49,003 nucleotides of DNA from an uncultured Clostridium sp. (GCA_900552655.1 USAE01000005.1:1-49003), one strand, 5' to 3'; counted from the stretch's first letter, positions 26,665-36,261 are shown. The notes: generated from the sequence alone by a model not told the origin. A program made the numbers and translations.

Positions 26665-28671
26665 TTATTTCATCATTTCTTTAAATTGTTCTTCTGTAAT
26701 TATTTCTACTCCTAAACTTTGTGCTTTGGTTAACTTACTGCCTGCCTCTTCTCCCGCTAATACATAATCTGTTTTTTTAGAAACCGATGAAGATACTTTT
26801 CCTCCATGCTTTTCTATTAAATCACTTGCTTCTTTTCTTGAAAATTGTTCTAAAGAACCTGTTAATACAAAAGTCTTACCTTCAAATCTATTATCTATCT
26901 CCTCAGTTTCTATAACATTCATATTAACGCCAGCTTTTTTTAATCTATCTATTAAGTCTATTGTTTGCTCTTGTCTAAAAAATTCATATAAGCTATTTGC
27001 TGAAATCTCTCCTATATCATTTGTCATTGCTAGGCTTTCTATTGAAGCTTGCATTAAATTTTCCATGGTTTTATATTTTCTTGCCAATGTTTTAGCAGCT
27101 TTTACGCCAATATGCCTTATTCCTAGTGCTGCTATTAACCTATATAAATCATTATTTTTACTATTATTTATAGCATCAATTAGATTTTGTGTAAATTTCT
27201 TTCCATTCTTCTTTAATGTCGCAATATCTTCAAATTCTAAAAAGTATATGTCTGCAATATTACTAATTAAATTTTTTTCTATTAATTGCTCAATTATTTT
27301 GTCTCCTAGACCATCTATATTCATACAATCTCTAGAAACAAAATGTATAATATTTCTAATTAGCTTAGCAGGACATTCTATCCCTATACATCTGCTTACT
27401 GCTTCCCCTTCTTCTCGTATAACTGGTGCTCCACATACTGGGCAAACTTTAGGCATTTCGAATATTACTTCTGTTCCTTTTCGTTTTTCTTTCTTTACTT
27501 CTAAAATTTCTGGTATTACATCTCCTGCTTTTTGTACAACTATAGTGTCCCCAACTCTTATGTCTTTTTCTTTTATAAAATCTTCATTATGCAATGTAGT
27601 TTTAGATATTGTAGAACCGGCGACTTTTACAGGATTTAATATTGCCATTGGAGTTATTGCACCAGTCCTTCCTACTTGACAAACAATATCTTCTAGCTTA
27701 GTTTCTTTTTTCTCTGGTGGGTATTTATATGCAATCGCCCATCTTGGAACTTTAGATGTGGTTCCCATTTTTTCTCTTAATTTTAAATTGTCTACTTTTA
27801 TAACTGCACCATCTATCCCAAAGGTTAGTTTTTCTCTGTCTTCTCCAATTTTCTCTATTGCTTCTATAGCCTCTGGAATGTTGTTACATGATATTAACAC
27901 TGGATTTACATTAAAACCCAATTTTTTTAAATAATTTAGTTCCTCATAATGTGATTCAAATTCTCTTCCCTCTATTTTTTGTACATTAAATATATAAATA
28001 TCTAAAGGTCTTTGCTTAGCTATTTTTTGGTCTAGTTGCCTTAATGAACCTGCTGCTGCATTTCTTGCATTTGCAAAAGTTTTTTCTTCATTTAATTCTC
28101 TTTCTTCGTTCATCTTTTCGAATTCTTTTTTACCAATAAATACTTCTCCTCTTACTATAATATTTATTGGCTCTGAAAGTTCTTTTGGAATACTTTTTAT
28201 TGTTTTTAGGTTTTCTGTAACATCTTCACCAATTAAACCATTTCCTCTTGTTGCCCCTCTTACAAATTTACCTTCTTTATATTCTAGTGAAGCAGATAGA
28301 CCATCTATTTTTGTTTCTACTACAAATTTCACTTCATTTTCTGCAAATTTATTCTCTTTTGCAGACTTATATACTCTATCTTTAAATTCTTCTAGTTCTG
28401 AAAAAGAAAATATGTCTTGTAAACTTTGCATAGGAACTTCGTGTTCTACTTTTTCAAAACCTTCTTTTACATGACCTCCAACTTTTTGAGTTAGTGAATC
28501 TTTAGTAATTAAATCTGGAAATTCTTTTTCTAACTCTTTTAATTTATTCATAGTCATATCATATTCATAATCTGATACTTCTGGGTTATCTTCATCATAA
28601 TACTTATTAGACCATATTTCTAGTTGTTTTCTTAATGCTACTATTTCTTCTTTTGCTTTATTTTTATCCAT
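26665..28671 (-). CDS. ligA: NAD-dependent DNA ligase
   Basis: A 668-residue enzyme with the complete family layout: domain Ia, adenylation domain with Lys121 in ETKIDGLSASL, OB fold, a four-Cys zinc finger (CPVCGAP...CIGIECPAK), helix-hairpin-helix repeats, and a C-terminal BRCT domain (about 590-668). It seals nicks in replication and repair using NAD. It overlaps the end of pgsA by 8 bases, suggesting coupled translation. Confidence 0.97.
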   Translation of the reverse strand: MDKNKAKEEIVALRKQLEIWSNKYYDEDNPEVSDYEYDMTMNKLKELEKEFPDLITKDSLTQKVGGHVKEGFEKVEHEVPMQSLQDIFSFSELEEFKDRVYKSAKENKFAENEVKFVVETKIDGLSASLEYKEGKFVRGATRGNGLIGEDVTENLKTIKSIPKELSEPINIIVRGEVFIGKKEFEKMNEERELNEEKTFANARNAAAGSLRQLDQKIAKQRPLDIYIFNVQKIEGREFESHYEELNYLKKLGFNVNPVLISCNNIPEAIEAIEKIGEDREKLTFGIDGAVIKVDNLKLREKMGTTSKVPRWAIAYKYPPEKKETKLEDIVCQVGRTGAITPMAILNPVKVAGSTISKTTLHNEDFIKEKDIRVGDTIVVQKAGDVIPEILEVKKEKRKGTEVIFEMPKVCPVCGAPVIREEGEAVSRCIGIECPAKLIRNIIHFVSRDCMNIDGLGDKIIEQLIEKNLISNIADIYFLEFEDIATLKKNGKKFTQNLIDAINNSKNNDLYRLIAALGIRHIGVKAAKTLARKYKTMENLMQASIESLAMTNDIGEISANSLYEFFRQEQTIDLIDRLKKAGVNMNVIETEEIDNRFEGKTFVLTGSLEQFSRKEASDLIEKHGGKVSSSVSKKTDYVLAGEEAGSKLTKAQSLGVEIITEEQFKEMMK

Positions 28672-29254
28672 TTACTTTTCCCTCTTCTTTAAATAAGTCT
28701 TTACCATTTAATATGTAATTAACACCGGAAAATATTGTTGCAATAACAGATACACTCATTAATACTGTAGTAATAAAGTTATACCACCAAGCACCACCTG
28801 CAAGATTTCCTGTAAAGCATTGTGCAAATCCATTTATATCTACTAATGCTAATATTAATGCAAGCATTTGTGTTACTGTTTTTAATTTTCCCCATACTGA
28901 TGCTGCTATAACCTTTCCACCTTTTTCTACTGCAACTAATCTGTAACCAGATACAATAAATTCTCTAAATAATACTATTATAGGAATTATTGCTGGTAAT
29001 CTATTATCTTCTACTAATATAAGCATTGCTGCTAAAACCAATATTTTATCTGCAATTGGATCTAAGAATTTTCCAAAAGTAGTTATTTCATTTTTTGTTC
29101 TTGCTATATATCCATCTAGTTTATCTGTAATAGAAGCTATTATAAATATTGCATCTATTATAATCCATTTAAAATCAAGTGTAAAAAATGGTATTATTAC
29201 CATTATTGGTACTAGTAATATCCTAAAAATTGTTAATTTGTTTGGTAAATTCAT
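28664..29254 (-). CDS. pgsA: CDP-diacylglycerol-glycerol-3-phosphate 3-phosphatidyltransferase
   Basis: A 196-residue membrane enzyme with about five hydrophobic helices. The CDP-alcohol phosphatidyltransferase motif D-x2-D-G-x2-A-R-x8-G-x3-D-x3-D is seen as DKLDGYIAR followed by GKFLDPIAD. The opening MNLPNKLTIFRI is typical of PgsA. It makes phosphatidylglycerol-phosphate, the precursor of phosphatidylglycerol and cardiolipin. It overlaps ligA by 8 bases. Confidence 0.95.
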   Translation of the reverse strand: MNLPNKLTIFRILLVPIMVIIPFFTLDFKWIIIDAIFIIASITDKLDGYIARTKNEITTFGKFLDPIADKILVLAAMLILVEDNRLPAIIPIIVLFREFIVSGYRLVAVEKGGKVIAASVWGKLKTVTQMLALILALVDINGFAQCFTGNLAGGAWWYNFITTVLMSVSVIATIFSGVNYILNGKDLFKEEGKVNG

Positions 29255-29341
29255 TTGTGTTTCCCTCCGTTTTCAATATATATTATTATATACAATCTCT
29301 TTATATTTTTAAAGTATATTTTTACATTTTATCTAATTTAT

Positions 29342-29635
29342 TTATTTAATCATTTTTGTTTTTTCGACAATTTCTACTATATCTGTTATATATTCACTAA
29401 TTATTGGAATGTTTAATTTTATTATTTTTTGTAATATAACGATTATTACAGCTGTTACTAAAGTTACACCTATACCAATTCCTATCCCCTTCCAAATACC
29501 AGAAAATAAATTTCGAAAAATTATTTCTTTTTTATTTCCCAGTATTTCGATTAAATCTATAAATTTATTTTTATTTAAATTATAGTTTAGTTTGTCTATT
29601 TGCTCTTTTAAAATTTTTATATCTTTTTCTAACAT
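29342..29635 (-). CDS. DUF5665-type small membrane protein
   Basis: A 97-residue protein from the ATG at 29635; a GTG at 29641 would add two residues, but AAAGGTG is spaced 7 bases from the ATG. An N-terminal charged helix (1-35) is followed by IFRNLFSGIWKGIGIGIGVT, a membrane helix (about 50-72), and the tail PIISEYITDIVEIVEK. This pattern fits the DUF5665 family of Firmicutes. Function unknown. Its ribosome binding site lies inside a stem (29636-29667). Confidence 0.7.
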   Translation of the reverse strand: MLEKDIKILKEQIDKLNYNLNKNKFIDLIEILGNKKEIIFRNLFSGIWKGIGIGIGVTLVTAVIIVILQKIIKLNIPIISEYITDIVEIVEKTKMIK

Positions 29636-29670
29636 AAACACACACCTTTACAATATGGTGTGTGTTTTTT
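29636..29670. terminator. hairpin between UPF0182 and DUF5665 genes
   Basis: AAACACACACC pairs perfectly with GGTGTGTGTTT (11 base pairs, 10-base loop). On the plus strand a run of T follows, as in a terminator. On the minus strand, the direction of the genes, the hairpin ends directly at the DUF5665 start codon and includes its ribosome binding site, so it could restrain translation. Confidence 0.55.
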
Positions 29671-29676
29671 ATTTTT

Positions 29677-32517
29677 TTATTCAATTACATTTACGTTTTT
29701 TATATCTATTTCATTTGAATTTTCCGAAATATTATTAGCTTTATTATCCTCTTTTTCTGCTTCTTCTTGTTTTCTCTGTTCTGTTATTACTTCTTCTAGC
29801 CTATCTATTAAAGATTGCAAACTAGACATATCTTTTCCTACCATTTCCCAATCACTATTTTTAGTTGAATTTTCTACATTTTTATTTGCTTTTATAATTT
29901 CGTCTATTATTGAATTAACATCATCTGTATTAGAAACTTCAATATTTATTGCAGATTGTGAACCAAGATTTCTCATTGCTTCTTTTAAGTTGTTTCCTAT
30001 AGCAACCTTATTTCCAACTGCAACTATTACTTTCTTTAATGCTGGTACCTCTGATTCATTTAACATTACTTGATATATTGGCTCTACATATAAAATTGTA
30101 TTATCTATAGGAACCATTATCATATTTCTTATTAACTTTGTACCTGTTACATTTAAATTTTGCAATGTTGATGATATTTCTTCATCTTGCTCTATTTGTG
30201 TATCTAATTGCATTGGACCAATTATATTACTATCTACAGAATATTTATACAATGTTAGTTTGCTATTTCCATTTTCATCATATGTTCCTACAAGGTAAGA
30301 AATTAAACTTTGTCTTTCATCTAAAGTATATGGTAAAACTAATCCTAGTTCTTCTTTTTCACTATCTACTGTTTTTACCATAGTATAATATGGGTCTATT
30401 GGTGTTCCTGTTGTTCTTAAAGTTTGCCCTGTAGTATGTGTTGCCCTATCCCAAATATCGCTACTTCTATATAAAACATCTGCTTTTACATTATGATATT
30501 TTTCTAACATATTAGCTTGAATATTATATAAAAATTCTGGGTAAACAAAATGATTTGTTATATCTTGTGGTATTTCTTCTTTAGTTTTGAATAACTCTGG
30601 ATATATTTCTTTATATGCCATAATTATTGGATCTGTTGTATCTGTAATATAAAAATCAACTGTTCCATCATAACTATCAACTATAACTTTTACAGAATTT
30701 CTTATATAATTTAATCTTTCTCTTGTTCCATTTCTTTCTATAACAGACATTTGTGAATAAGGATATTTTGAAGCTGTTGTATACCCATCTATTACCCATA
30801 CAATTTTTCCTTCTTCTGTAATTACTTGGTATGGCTCTTCGTCATAAATTATATATGGGAATATCTTTTCTACTCTTTCTAAAATATTTCTATTTAATAA
30901 TATTTTGCTATCTTTTGTTACACTTGAGGAAAATGATATATTTAAATTTTTCTCTCTAATTCCTAATACTAGTCTATCTAAAAAGTTAGTTTGTAGTCCT
31001 GCTTTTCCATCATATGTGTTTTGAGCAGTTTCTGTTTCAGATTTTGGATAATCAAATTCTGATTTATCCTTTGAATTTGTAACTATTGGTCTATTTTCGT
31101 CTAATCCAAAATAAATTCTTGGTTGTGTAACATTTATTTGGTTGTCACTTCCGTCAAAAGATTTTTGAATATATTGCATATTTCCAGTTTCGTTTGTTTT
31201 ATTTGCAGATGTAACAACTGTTCCATAACCATGAGTATATTCATATGTTTTGTTATTATAACTTGTATTATTCTTACTTTCTATTTGTCTAGGAGATAAA
31301 TAAACTAATTCATCTTTTCCATTAATATTGTATTTTCCTATTTGTGAATTACTATAACTGTAGTAATCTGAACTTGTTTGATTATCGCTTAAAGTATCCA
31401 ATGTTATATCTTTACTTACAATTGCTGTATTATTTACAGTTTCCGGATTTTTATTTACTACCTCCAAATTATTGTAATCTGAACTATCTAGTTCATTTTC
31501 TTTAATATTTATATTATATGCTGTTCTTGTATTATTAATATTTGCTTCTATATATTTCTTTTCTTTATCTAATTCATTAGGTTTAACAAATGCAAATTGG
31601 AACACAGTCATTACTACGAATAGTGTTAATAAGTATCCTGGAATAGTAACTAATGATATAACTACTTGCTTGGTTTTTTTCTCATTAAAGTATTTAATAG
31701 CTCTAAAAATTGAAACTACCATTAATACTGCAAATATTACATACCCCCATAGTTTTATAGTAACACTTGTTAGTCCTGCTCCAAAAATTCTTGTTGACTC
31801 ATCATCTTGCAAAGTAACACTTTGATCTATTCCTAGATCTTGTATTTTAAATATAATATATACAGCAAAAAATACTACAACTATTTTTATATATTTAAAA
31901 ATTTTATTTACTAAATTGCTTTGCTTTAGTGTATTTCTATCTATTCCATCAAAGCATACATTAAATGTTACAATATAATATATTACCGAATATATTAAAA
32001 CACCTATTGTTATTCCTATAAAAAGCATAAGTAACATTTCTATAAATGGCTTTTGGAATATAAAATATCCAATATCTAAACCAAATATAGGATCTCCAGT
32101 ACCAAATTGTGTACTATTAAAAAATAACATTGCATTTTCTGTAAATATGTTCATTATCACAGCACTACCTATAATAGACACAACTAATGCTAATGATTTA
32201 TTAAGTAATTTTGGTACTTCTCTTTTTTCAGCATCAAAAAATGGTTTTAATTCTTTTTTTATCCCTTTATTCGTTAAATATATTATTATAAATAATATGA
32301 TAAAACTAATTGCAAAAACTACAGATTTGTATGTAAGGTTTTGCCAAAATACAGCTGTATAATTTGTTCCTATTTCCAATAATTCTAGATATTCTCCTCT
32401 TAAGGCTATATATCCAATTACAGCCACTATTACTAGAAATAGTAACACTAATGACATTCTTGTTTTATTTTTCTTTTCTGCTTTTACTTGTGTTTTAGCT
32501 TCTACTTTTTCATCCAT
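29677..32517 (-). CDS. UPF0182 (COG1615) large membrane protein
   Basis: A 946-residue protein. About seven N-terminal membrane helices (30-325) precede a large extracytoplasmic domain (about 330-880) and a charged, Glu/Asn-rich C-terminus. Conserved UPF0182 elements include the segment GHGYGTVVT (read here as THGYGTVVTSAN), PRIYFGLDEN and EFDYPK, and the later QTQLRTTGTPIDPYY-like stretch. Function unknown. I choose the ATG at 32517 over 32544 because GGAGG lies 8 bases before it; this leaves a 13-base gap to ftsY. Confidence 0.92.
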   Translation of the reverse strand: MDEKVEAKTQVKAEKKNKTRMSLVLLFLVIVAVIGYIALRGEYLELLEIGTNYTAVFWQNLTYKSVVFAISFIILFIIIYLTNKGIKKELKPFFDAEKREVPKLLNKSLALVVSIIGSAVIMNIFTENAMLFFNSTQFGTGDPIFGLDIGYFIFQKPFIEMLLMLFIGITIGVLIYSVIYYIVTFNVCFDGIDRNTLKQSNLVNKIFKYIKIVVVFFAVYIIFKIQDLGIDQSVTLQDDESTRIFGAGLTSVTIKLWGYVIFAVLMVVSIFRAIKYFNEKKTKQVVISLVTIPGYLLTLFVVMTVFQFAFVKPNELDKEKKYIEANINNTRTAYNINIKENELDSSDYNNLEVVNKNPETVNNTAIVSKDITLDTLSDNQTSSDYYSYSNSQIGKYNINGKDELVYLSPRQIESKNNTSYNNKTYEYTHGYGTVVTSANKTNETGNMQYIQKSFDGSDNQINVTQPRIYFGLDENRPIVTNSKDKSEFDYPKSETETAQNTYDGKAGLQTNFLDRLVLGIREKNLNISFSSSVTKDSKILLNRNILERVEKIFPYIIYDEEPYQVITEEGKIVWVIDGYTTASKYPYSQMSVIERNGTRERLNYIRNSVKVIVDSYDGTVDFYITDTTDPIIMAYKEIYPELFKTKEEIPQDITNHFVYPEFLYNIQANMLEKYHNVKADVLYRSSDIWDRATHTTGQTLRTTGTPIDPYYTMVKTVDSEKEELGLVLPYTLDERQSLISYLVGTYDENGNSKLTLYKYSVDSNIIGPMQLDTQIEQDEEISSTLQNLNVTGTKLIRNMIMVPIDNTILYVEPIYQVMLNESEVPALKKVIVAVGNKVAIGNNLKEAMRNLGSQSAINIEVSNTDDVNSIIDEIIKANKNVENSTKNSDWEMVGKDMSSLQSLIDRLEEVITEQRKQEEAEKEDNKANNISENSNEIDIKNVNVIE

Positions 32518-32530
32518 TTTTTTACCTCCA

Positions 32531-33436
32531 TTATATAATTGCATTTATAAAATCTTTCGCATTAAATTTTTCCATATCATCAATTTGCTCTCCAACACCA
32601 ATAAATTTTACTGGTATTTTATTTTCAGCAACTATACCTATTACAACTCCACCTTTTGCTGTTCCATCTAACTTTGTTAATATTAGACCTGTTATATCTA
32701 CTGTTTCTTTAAAAGCTTTAACTTGCATAATTGCATTTTGACCTGTTGTTCCATCTAATACTAATAATGTTTCTTTTTTTGCTTCTGGTAATTCTTTATT
32801 TATTATTTTATTTATTTTACCTAATTCATCCATTAAATATTTTTTGTTGTGAAGTCTACCTGCTGTGTCACAAATTAATACATCTGCGTTTTTATCTTTT
32901 GCAATTCTTATGGCATCAAATACTACAGAAGCTGGATCTGCTCCTTCATCTTTCTTTACTATTTCACATCCAACTCTATTAGACCAAATTTCTAGTTGCT
33001 CTACTGCTGCTGCTCTAAAAGTATCTGCTGCTGCAATTACAACTTTTTTTCCTTCTTTTATTAGTTTGTTTGCAATTTTCCCTATTGAAGTTGTTTTTCC
33101 TACTCCGTTTACTCCTACTACTAATATTATTGAAGGTGTTGTTTCTAAATTTAATTCATTGTTTTCTAAGTCAATTAATTTTAGCATTTCTTCTCTTAAT
33201 GCTTCTTTTACTTGCTCTTCATCTTCTATTTTTTCTTTTTTTATTCTATTTCTTAAATTAGAAATTATTTGTACAGATGTTTCCATTCCTACATCTGACA
33301 TAATTAACGCTTCTTCTAGTTCTTCTAGTAGTTCTTCATCTACTTTTCTGAAATGACTAAATACATTATTTATCTTTTCATCAAATGAATTTTTTGTTTT
33401 ACTTAATCCTTCTTTTAATTTACTAAAAAATCCCAT
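32531..33436 (-). CDS. ftsY: signal recognition particle receptor FtsY
   Basis: A 301-residue SRP GTPase. An N domain (1-85) is followed by the G domain with GVNGVGKTTSIGKIA (P-loop), AADTFRAAAVEQL, DTAGRLHNK and TKLDGTAKGG. It docks ribosome-SRP complexes at the membrane for co-translational insertion. There is no long acidic A domain, as is normal for many Firmicutes. It is the first gene of the run ftsY-UPF0182-DUF5665. Confidence 0.97.
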   Translation of the reverse strand: MGFFSKLKEGLSKTKNSFDEKINNVFSHFRKVDEELLEELEEALIMSDVGMETSVQIISNLRNRIKKEKIEDEEQVKEALREEMLKLIDLENNELNLETTPSIILVVGVNGVGKTTSIGKIANKLIKEGKKVVIAAADTFRAAAVEQLEIWSNRVGCEIVKKDEGADPASVVFDAIRIAKDKNADVLICDTAGRLHNKKYLMDELGKINKIINKELPEAKKETLLVLDGTTGQNAIMQVKAFKETVDITGLILTKLDGTAKGGVVIGIVAENKIPVKFIGVGEQIDDMEKFNAKDFINAII

Positions 33437-33574
33437 ATCTTTTTTTCCTTCTTTTTATTTTTATAGTCCTTAGTATTGTAACATAATATTTATAAAATTT
33501 CCATAAAATCAATAAAAAACTATTGCTTTTGTCACTTTTTGAGTATAAAATACATTTGTCAGTTATAATAATAT

Positions 33575-33650
33575 GCCGTTGTAGCTTAGTTGGTAGAGCA
33601 GTGGATTCGTAACCCAAAGGTCGGCAGTTCGATTCTGCCCAATGGCACCA
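33575..33650 (+). tRNA. tRNA-Thr (anticodon CGT)
   Basis: A 76-base cloverleaf including CCA. Acceptor GCCGTTG pairs with CAATGGC with one G-T wobble. The anticodon loop TTCGTAA has CGT at 33608-33610, reading ACG. The T arm GGCAG-TTCGATT-CTGCC is perfect. The anticodon stem is weak: GTGGA against CCCAA leaves only three of five pairs (mismatches 27-43 and 31-39). It is followed directly by a terminator arm and an IS element. A minus-strand frame through it is a shadow. Confidence 0.92.
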
Positions 33651-33651
33651 T

Positions 33652-33670
33652 AAAAAAAGAAGACTATAAG
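33652..33670 (+). terminator. left arm of a tRNA terminator split by an IS element
   Basis: AAAAAAAGAAGACT (33652-33665) plus ATA, then the target duplication TAAG (33667-33670). The matching arm AGTCTTCTTTTTTT lies at 34893-34906, on the other side of the element. Joined, with one TAAG removed, they form a perfect 14-base-pair hairpin with a 3-base loop. Confidence 0.85.
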
Positions 33671-33742
33671 TGAAATGCACCCCGATTGGTAGACCATAAT
33701 AAAAAAGAGTTATGGTATACTTTAACCGGAGGTGTATTTTTT

Positions 33743-34830
33743 ATGGGAAAGAAAGGACAAAAATATAGAAAAGACTATGATGATGCGTTAATAGAAAAAG
33801 TGATTAACGAATATCAAAATAATGAAGGTACATATGTATCTCTTGCAAAAAAATATAATATTGCTAGTTGGCACACAGTAGAAAATTGGATACGAAAGTA
33901 TCGAGAAAAAGGACAAATAGTTCGCCAAAAACGAGGTAGAGTCAAAGGTACAAAAATAAATTATAAAGAAAGATATGAAATATTAAAAAAATACCAAGCC
34001 TTTCTCGAGGAACAACACGAGAGAAAATAAATTTCATAAATATTTTTAAGAGCAAGTACAAATTAAATGATTTACTAGATGTTCTAGATATATCTAAATC
34101 AAATTATTTTAAATATTATAAACAAATTGATAAAGATTATGAAGAATATCTTTTAATCAAGGAAATATTTGATGAATCAAAAGGAACATATGGTTATAGA
34201 AGAGTCGAGAAAGGCTTATTACAAAAATGGGGATTAATAATGAATCATAAAAAAGTTCAAAGAATAATGCATAAATATAATTTAAAACCAAAATATACAA
34301 GAAGAACAAAAAATCAAGCATACAAACGAATAGAAGAAAATGTAAAACCTAACCTTATAAATAGAAATTTTAATACTGATGCTCCAAATAAAATATGGAC
34401 AACAGATATTACATATTTAATTTTTAATAATAAAAGGGCATATTTATCAACTATTTTAGACTTATATGATAGAAAAATTGTTACGTATAAAATAAGTAAT
34501 AGAAATGATATAGATATAGTTTTAGATACTTTAAATGAAGCAATAAGTATAAGAAAAGATGTAAAAGGGCTCATCTTACATTCAGACCAAGGACACCAAT
34601 ATACATCTTTTCAATATAAAAAAGTTTGTGAATCAAATGGAATAACAATTTCTATGAGTAGAAAAGGCACTCCAATAGATGATTCTCCAATGGAAAGTTT
34701 CCACGGCATATTAAAAAAGGAAACTCTCTACAATAATGATATCACAAATTTAGAAGAATATATAGATATTGTAAAAGATTGGTTATTATTTTATAATACT
34801 AAAAGAATAAAAAATAGAGACTACAATTAA
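33743..34830 (+). CDS. IS3-family transposase OrfAB, produced by -1 frameshift
   Basis: orfA (33743-34030, 95 residues) has a helix-turn-helix: SLAKKYNIASWHTVENWI. I start it at 33743 because CCGGAGGTG precedes that ATG. The orfB frame is open from about 33978 to 34830. A run of seven A at 33985-33991 reads A-AAA-AAA in the orfA frame, and a CTCG...CGAG hairpin follows, the usual -1 frameshift signal. OrfB contains GTYGYRR (HTH-21 region) and the DDE catalytic residues in WTTDITYL, HSDQGHQYTS and PMESFHGILKKE. The fusion would be about 362 residues. The C-terminus ends at FYNTKRIKNRDYN, earlier than the usual SPxxYR end of related transposases. Confidence 0.88.
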
Positions 34831-34843
34831 TGTAGTCTCTGAA
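34819..34843 (+). terminator. hairpin over the transposase stop codon
   Basis: AGAGACTACA pairs perfectly with TGTAGTCTCT around ATTAA, overlapping the orfB stop. It lies 50 bases inside the right end of the element and could block read-through or be a transposase-related structure. Confidence 0.6.
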
Positions 34844-34911
34844 GAAAAAAGCTCTCTTTTTTTAGTGTCCACTATATAGGGTTCACTTCATAAGTCTTCT
34901 TTTTTTTAGTT

Positions 34912-36261
34912 TTATTGTACTATATTTCCGTTATTATTTGGTTTTCCAGAATTCGAACCTCCTGTTCCAGACCCTCCTGTATTTCCAGTGTTTGTATTGT
35001 CATCTGGTTTAGTTTCTGTTTCTCCACCTGTTCCTGGTTTTTGATTTGTTCCATTTTCTGCATTTCCTGAATTTGATCCTCCTGTTACATCACTTTCATT
35101 TGGTTTATTAGATGTATTAGTATTTGAAGAAGGTTTACTTGAATTAGAATTTTTGTTTGATGTATTCGTAGTCTTCTTCTTAGAATCTTTTGTTGTTGTA
35201 TTTGTATTTTTTATTTTATTATTATTTGTCTTTGTAGTTGTAGGTATCTTTTTTCCACTTTCTTTTTCAAATTTTTCTCTATTTAAATTTATTTGTTCTT
35301 CTGATATTCCAAATAAATTAGATACTACCTTATTTGTTTCTTCTTCATCACTTACATAAAAAGATAATGGTGCAATAAAGTCTGGCTTTCCTGGTAACAT
35401 TTCTGATTTTATATTCTCTGGGTTAAATTCTGTTGCTGATGGAATATATTTTATTATATCTTCCATTTTTACATTAGTTTCTACATTTTCAAAAACAACT
35501 TTCATAATATCATCTATTTTTAAAAGATTATCACCAGATAATATTTGCTTAGCTGCTGCTTTCAAGAATTCTCTTTGTGTTCTCATTCTTCCTATATCTT
35601 CTGTTCCATATTCTTCTGGATATGTTGTTTTATCATTATTATGTCTAAAACGCACTAATTGTTCTGCTTTATCCCCATCTAATAGTTGGTATCCTTTTTT
35701 TAAGTGGATATGTAGTTTTTGACCTGCATCATCATAATTCATATTTATTGGTACGTCAAAATAAACTCCATCTATTGCATCTACAACATCTCTTAACGCA
35801 TTATTGCTTATAACTACATAATTTCTAACATCTATACCAGTCAAGTTTCTTACTGCTTCAAGAGTTTTTTCTGGTGATTTTTGATATAATGCATTAATTT
35901 TATCATACGAATCTGCTCTTGTTCTACTATTTCCTACAAAAGTATCTCTTGGTATTGAAAGCATAGAAACTTGTTGTTCGTTAGGATAATATGCACAAAG
36001 CATTATAGTATCCGTTAGCTTAGCTTCTATATCTTCACTTACTCCCATTACTAAGCAATAAAATGGCTCTAAATTTTGTATATCTTTTTCGTCTTGCCCT
36101 ATACTTGTCATTAACATTCCTTTTAATGATAATCCATTTTTGGCTATTTTTACTCCTAACACCCCTGTTATAATTAATAAGATTATAGTTATTACAGCTA
36201 TTATTATATAAATTTGTTTTCTTTGTTTTGTAATTTGCTTCTTTGGCTCTGCGTGTTTCAT
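34912..36261 (-). CDS. LytR-CpsA-Psr (LCP) family cell wall polymer ligase
   Basis: A 449-residue protein: short cytoplasmic N-terminus, one membrane segment (about 17-38), then the LCP domain (about 70-330) with DTIMLCAYYP, SIPRDTFV, YDKINALY and the RMRTQREFL region with its conserved Arg residues. The last 110 residues are Asn/Thr/Ser/Lys then Gly-rich low complexity, ending GNIVQ. LCP enzymes transfer glycopolymers such as teichoic acids from undecaprenyl carriers to peptidoglycan. It is 12 bases after the S41 protease gene. Confidence 0.92.
   Translation of the reverse strand: MKHAEPKKQITKQRKQIYIIIAVITIILLIITGVLGVKIAKNGLSLKGMLMTSIGQDEKDIQNLEPFYCLVMGVSEDIEAKLTDTIMLCAYYPNEQQVSMLSIPRDTFVGNSRTRADSYDKINALYQKSPEKTLEAVRNLTGIDVRNYVVISNNALRDVVDAIDGVYFDVPINMNYDDAGQKLHIHLKKGYQLLDGDKAEQLVRFRHNNDKTTYPEEYGTEDIGRMRTQREFLKAAAKQILSGDNLLKIDDIMKVVFENVETNVKMEDIIKYIPSATEFNPENIKSEMLPGKPDFIAPLSFYVSDEEETNKVVSNLFGISEEQINLNREKFEKESGKKIPTTTKTNNNKIKNTNTTTKDSKKKTTNTSNKNSNSSKPSSNTNTSNKPNESDVTGGSNSGNAENGTNQKPGTGGETETKPDDNTNTGNTGGSGTGGSNSGKPNNNGNIVQ

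Larger units (their letters stand above)
33671..34890 (+). mobile_element. complete IS3-family insertion sequence, 1220 bp
   Basis: Terminal inverted repeats align without gaps: left TGAAATGCACCC and right (inverted) TGAAGTGAACCC, with further matches inside (both contain GT-GAC blocks). The ends are TG and CA as in IS3. TAAG occurs directly at both junctions (33667-33670 and 34891-34894), a 4-base target duplication. The element encodes overlapping orfA and orfB with a frameshift signal. Length and layout are normal for the family. Insertion appears recent, as both flanking arms remain perfectly complementary. Confidence 0.92.

Noticed and set aside
33423..33680. 85-codon minus-strand frame containing AESNCRPLGYESTALP
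   Set aside because: It is the antisense translation of tRNA-Thr(CGT), a well-known false gene type, and overlaps ftsY upstream sequence.
33978..34030. Transposase split into orfA and orfB taken as a pseudogene
   Set aside because: A run of seven A with a following hairpin is the programmed -1 frameshift arrangement of IS3 elements.
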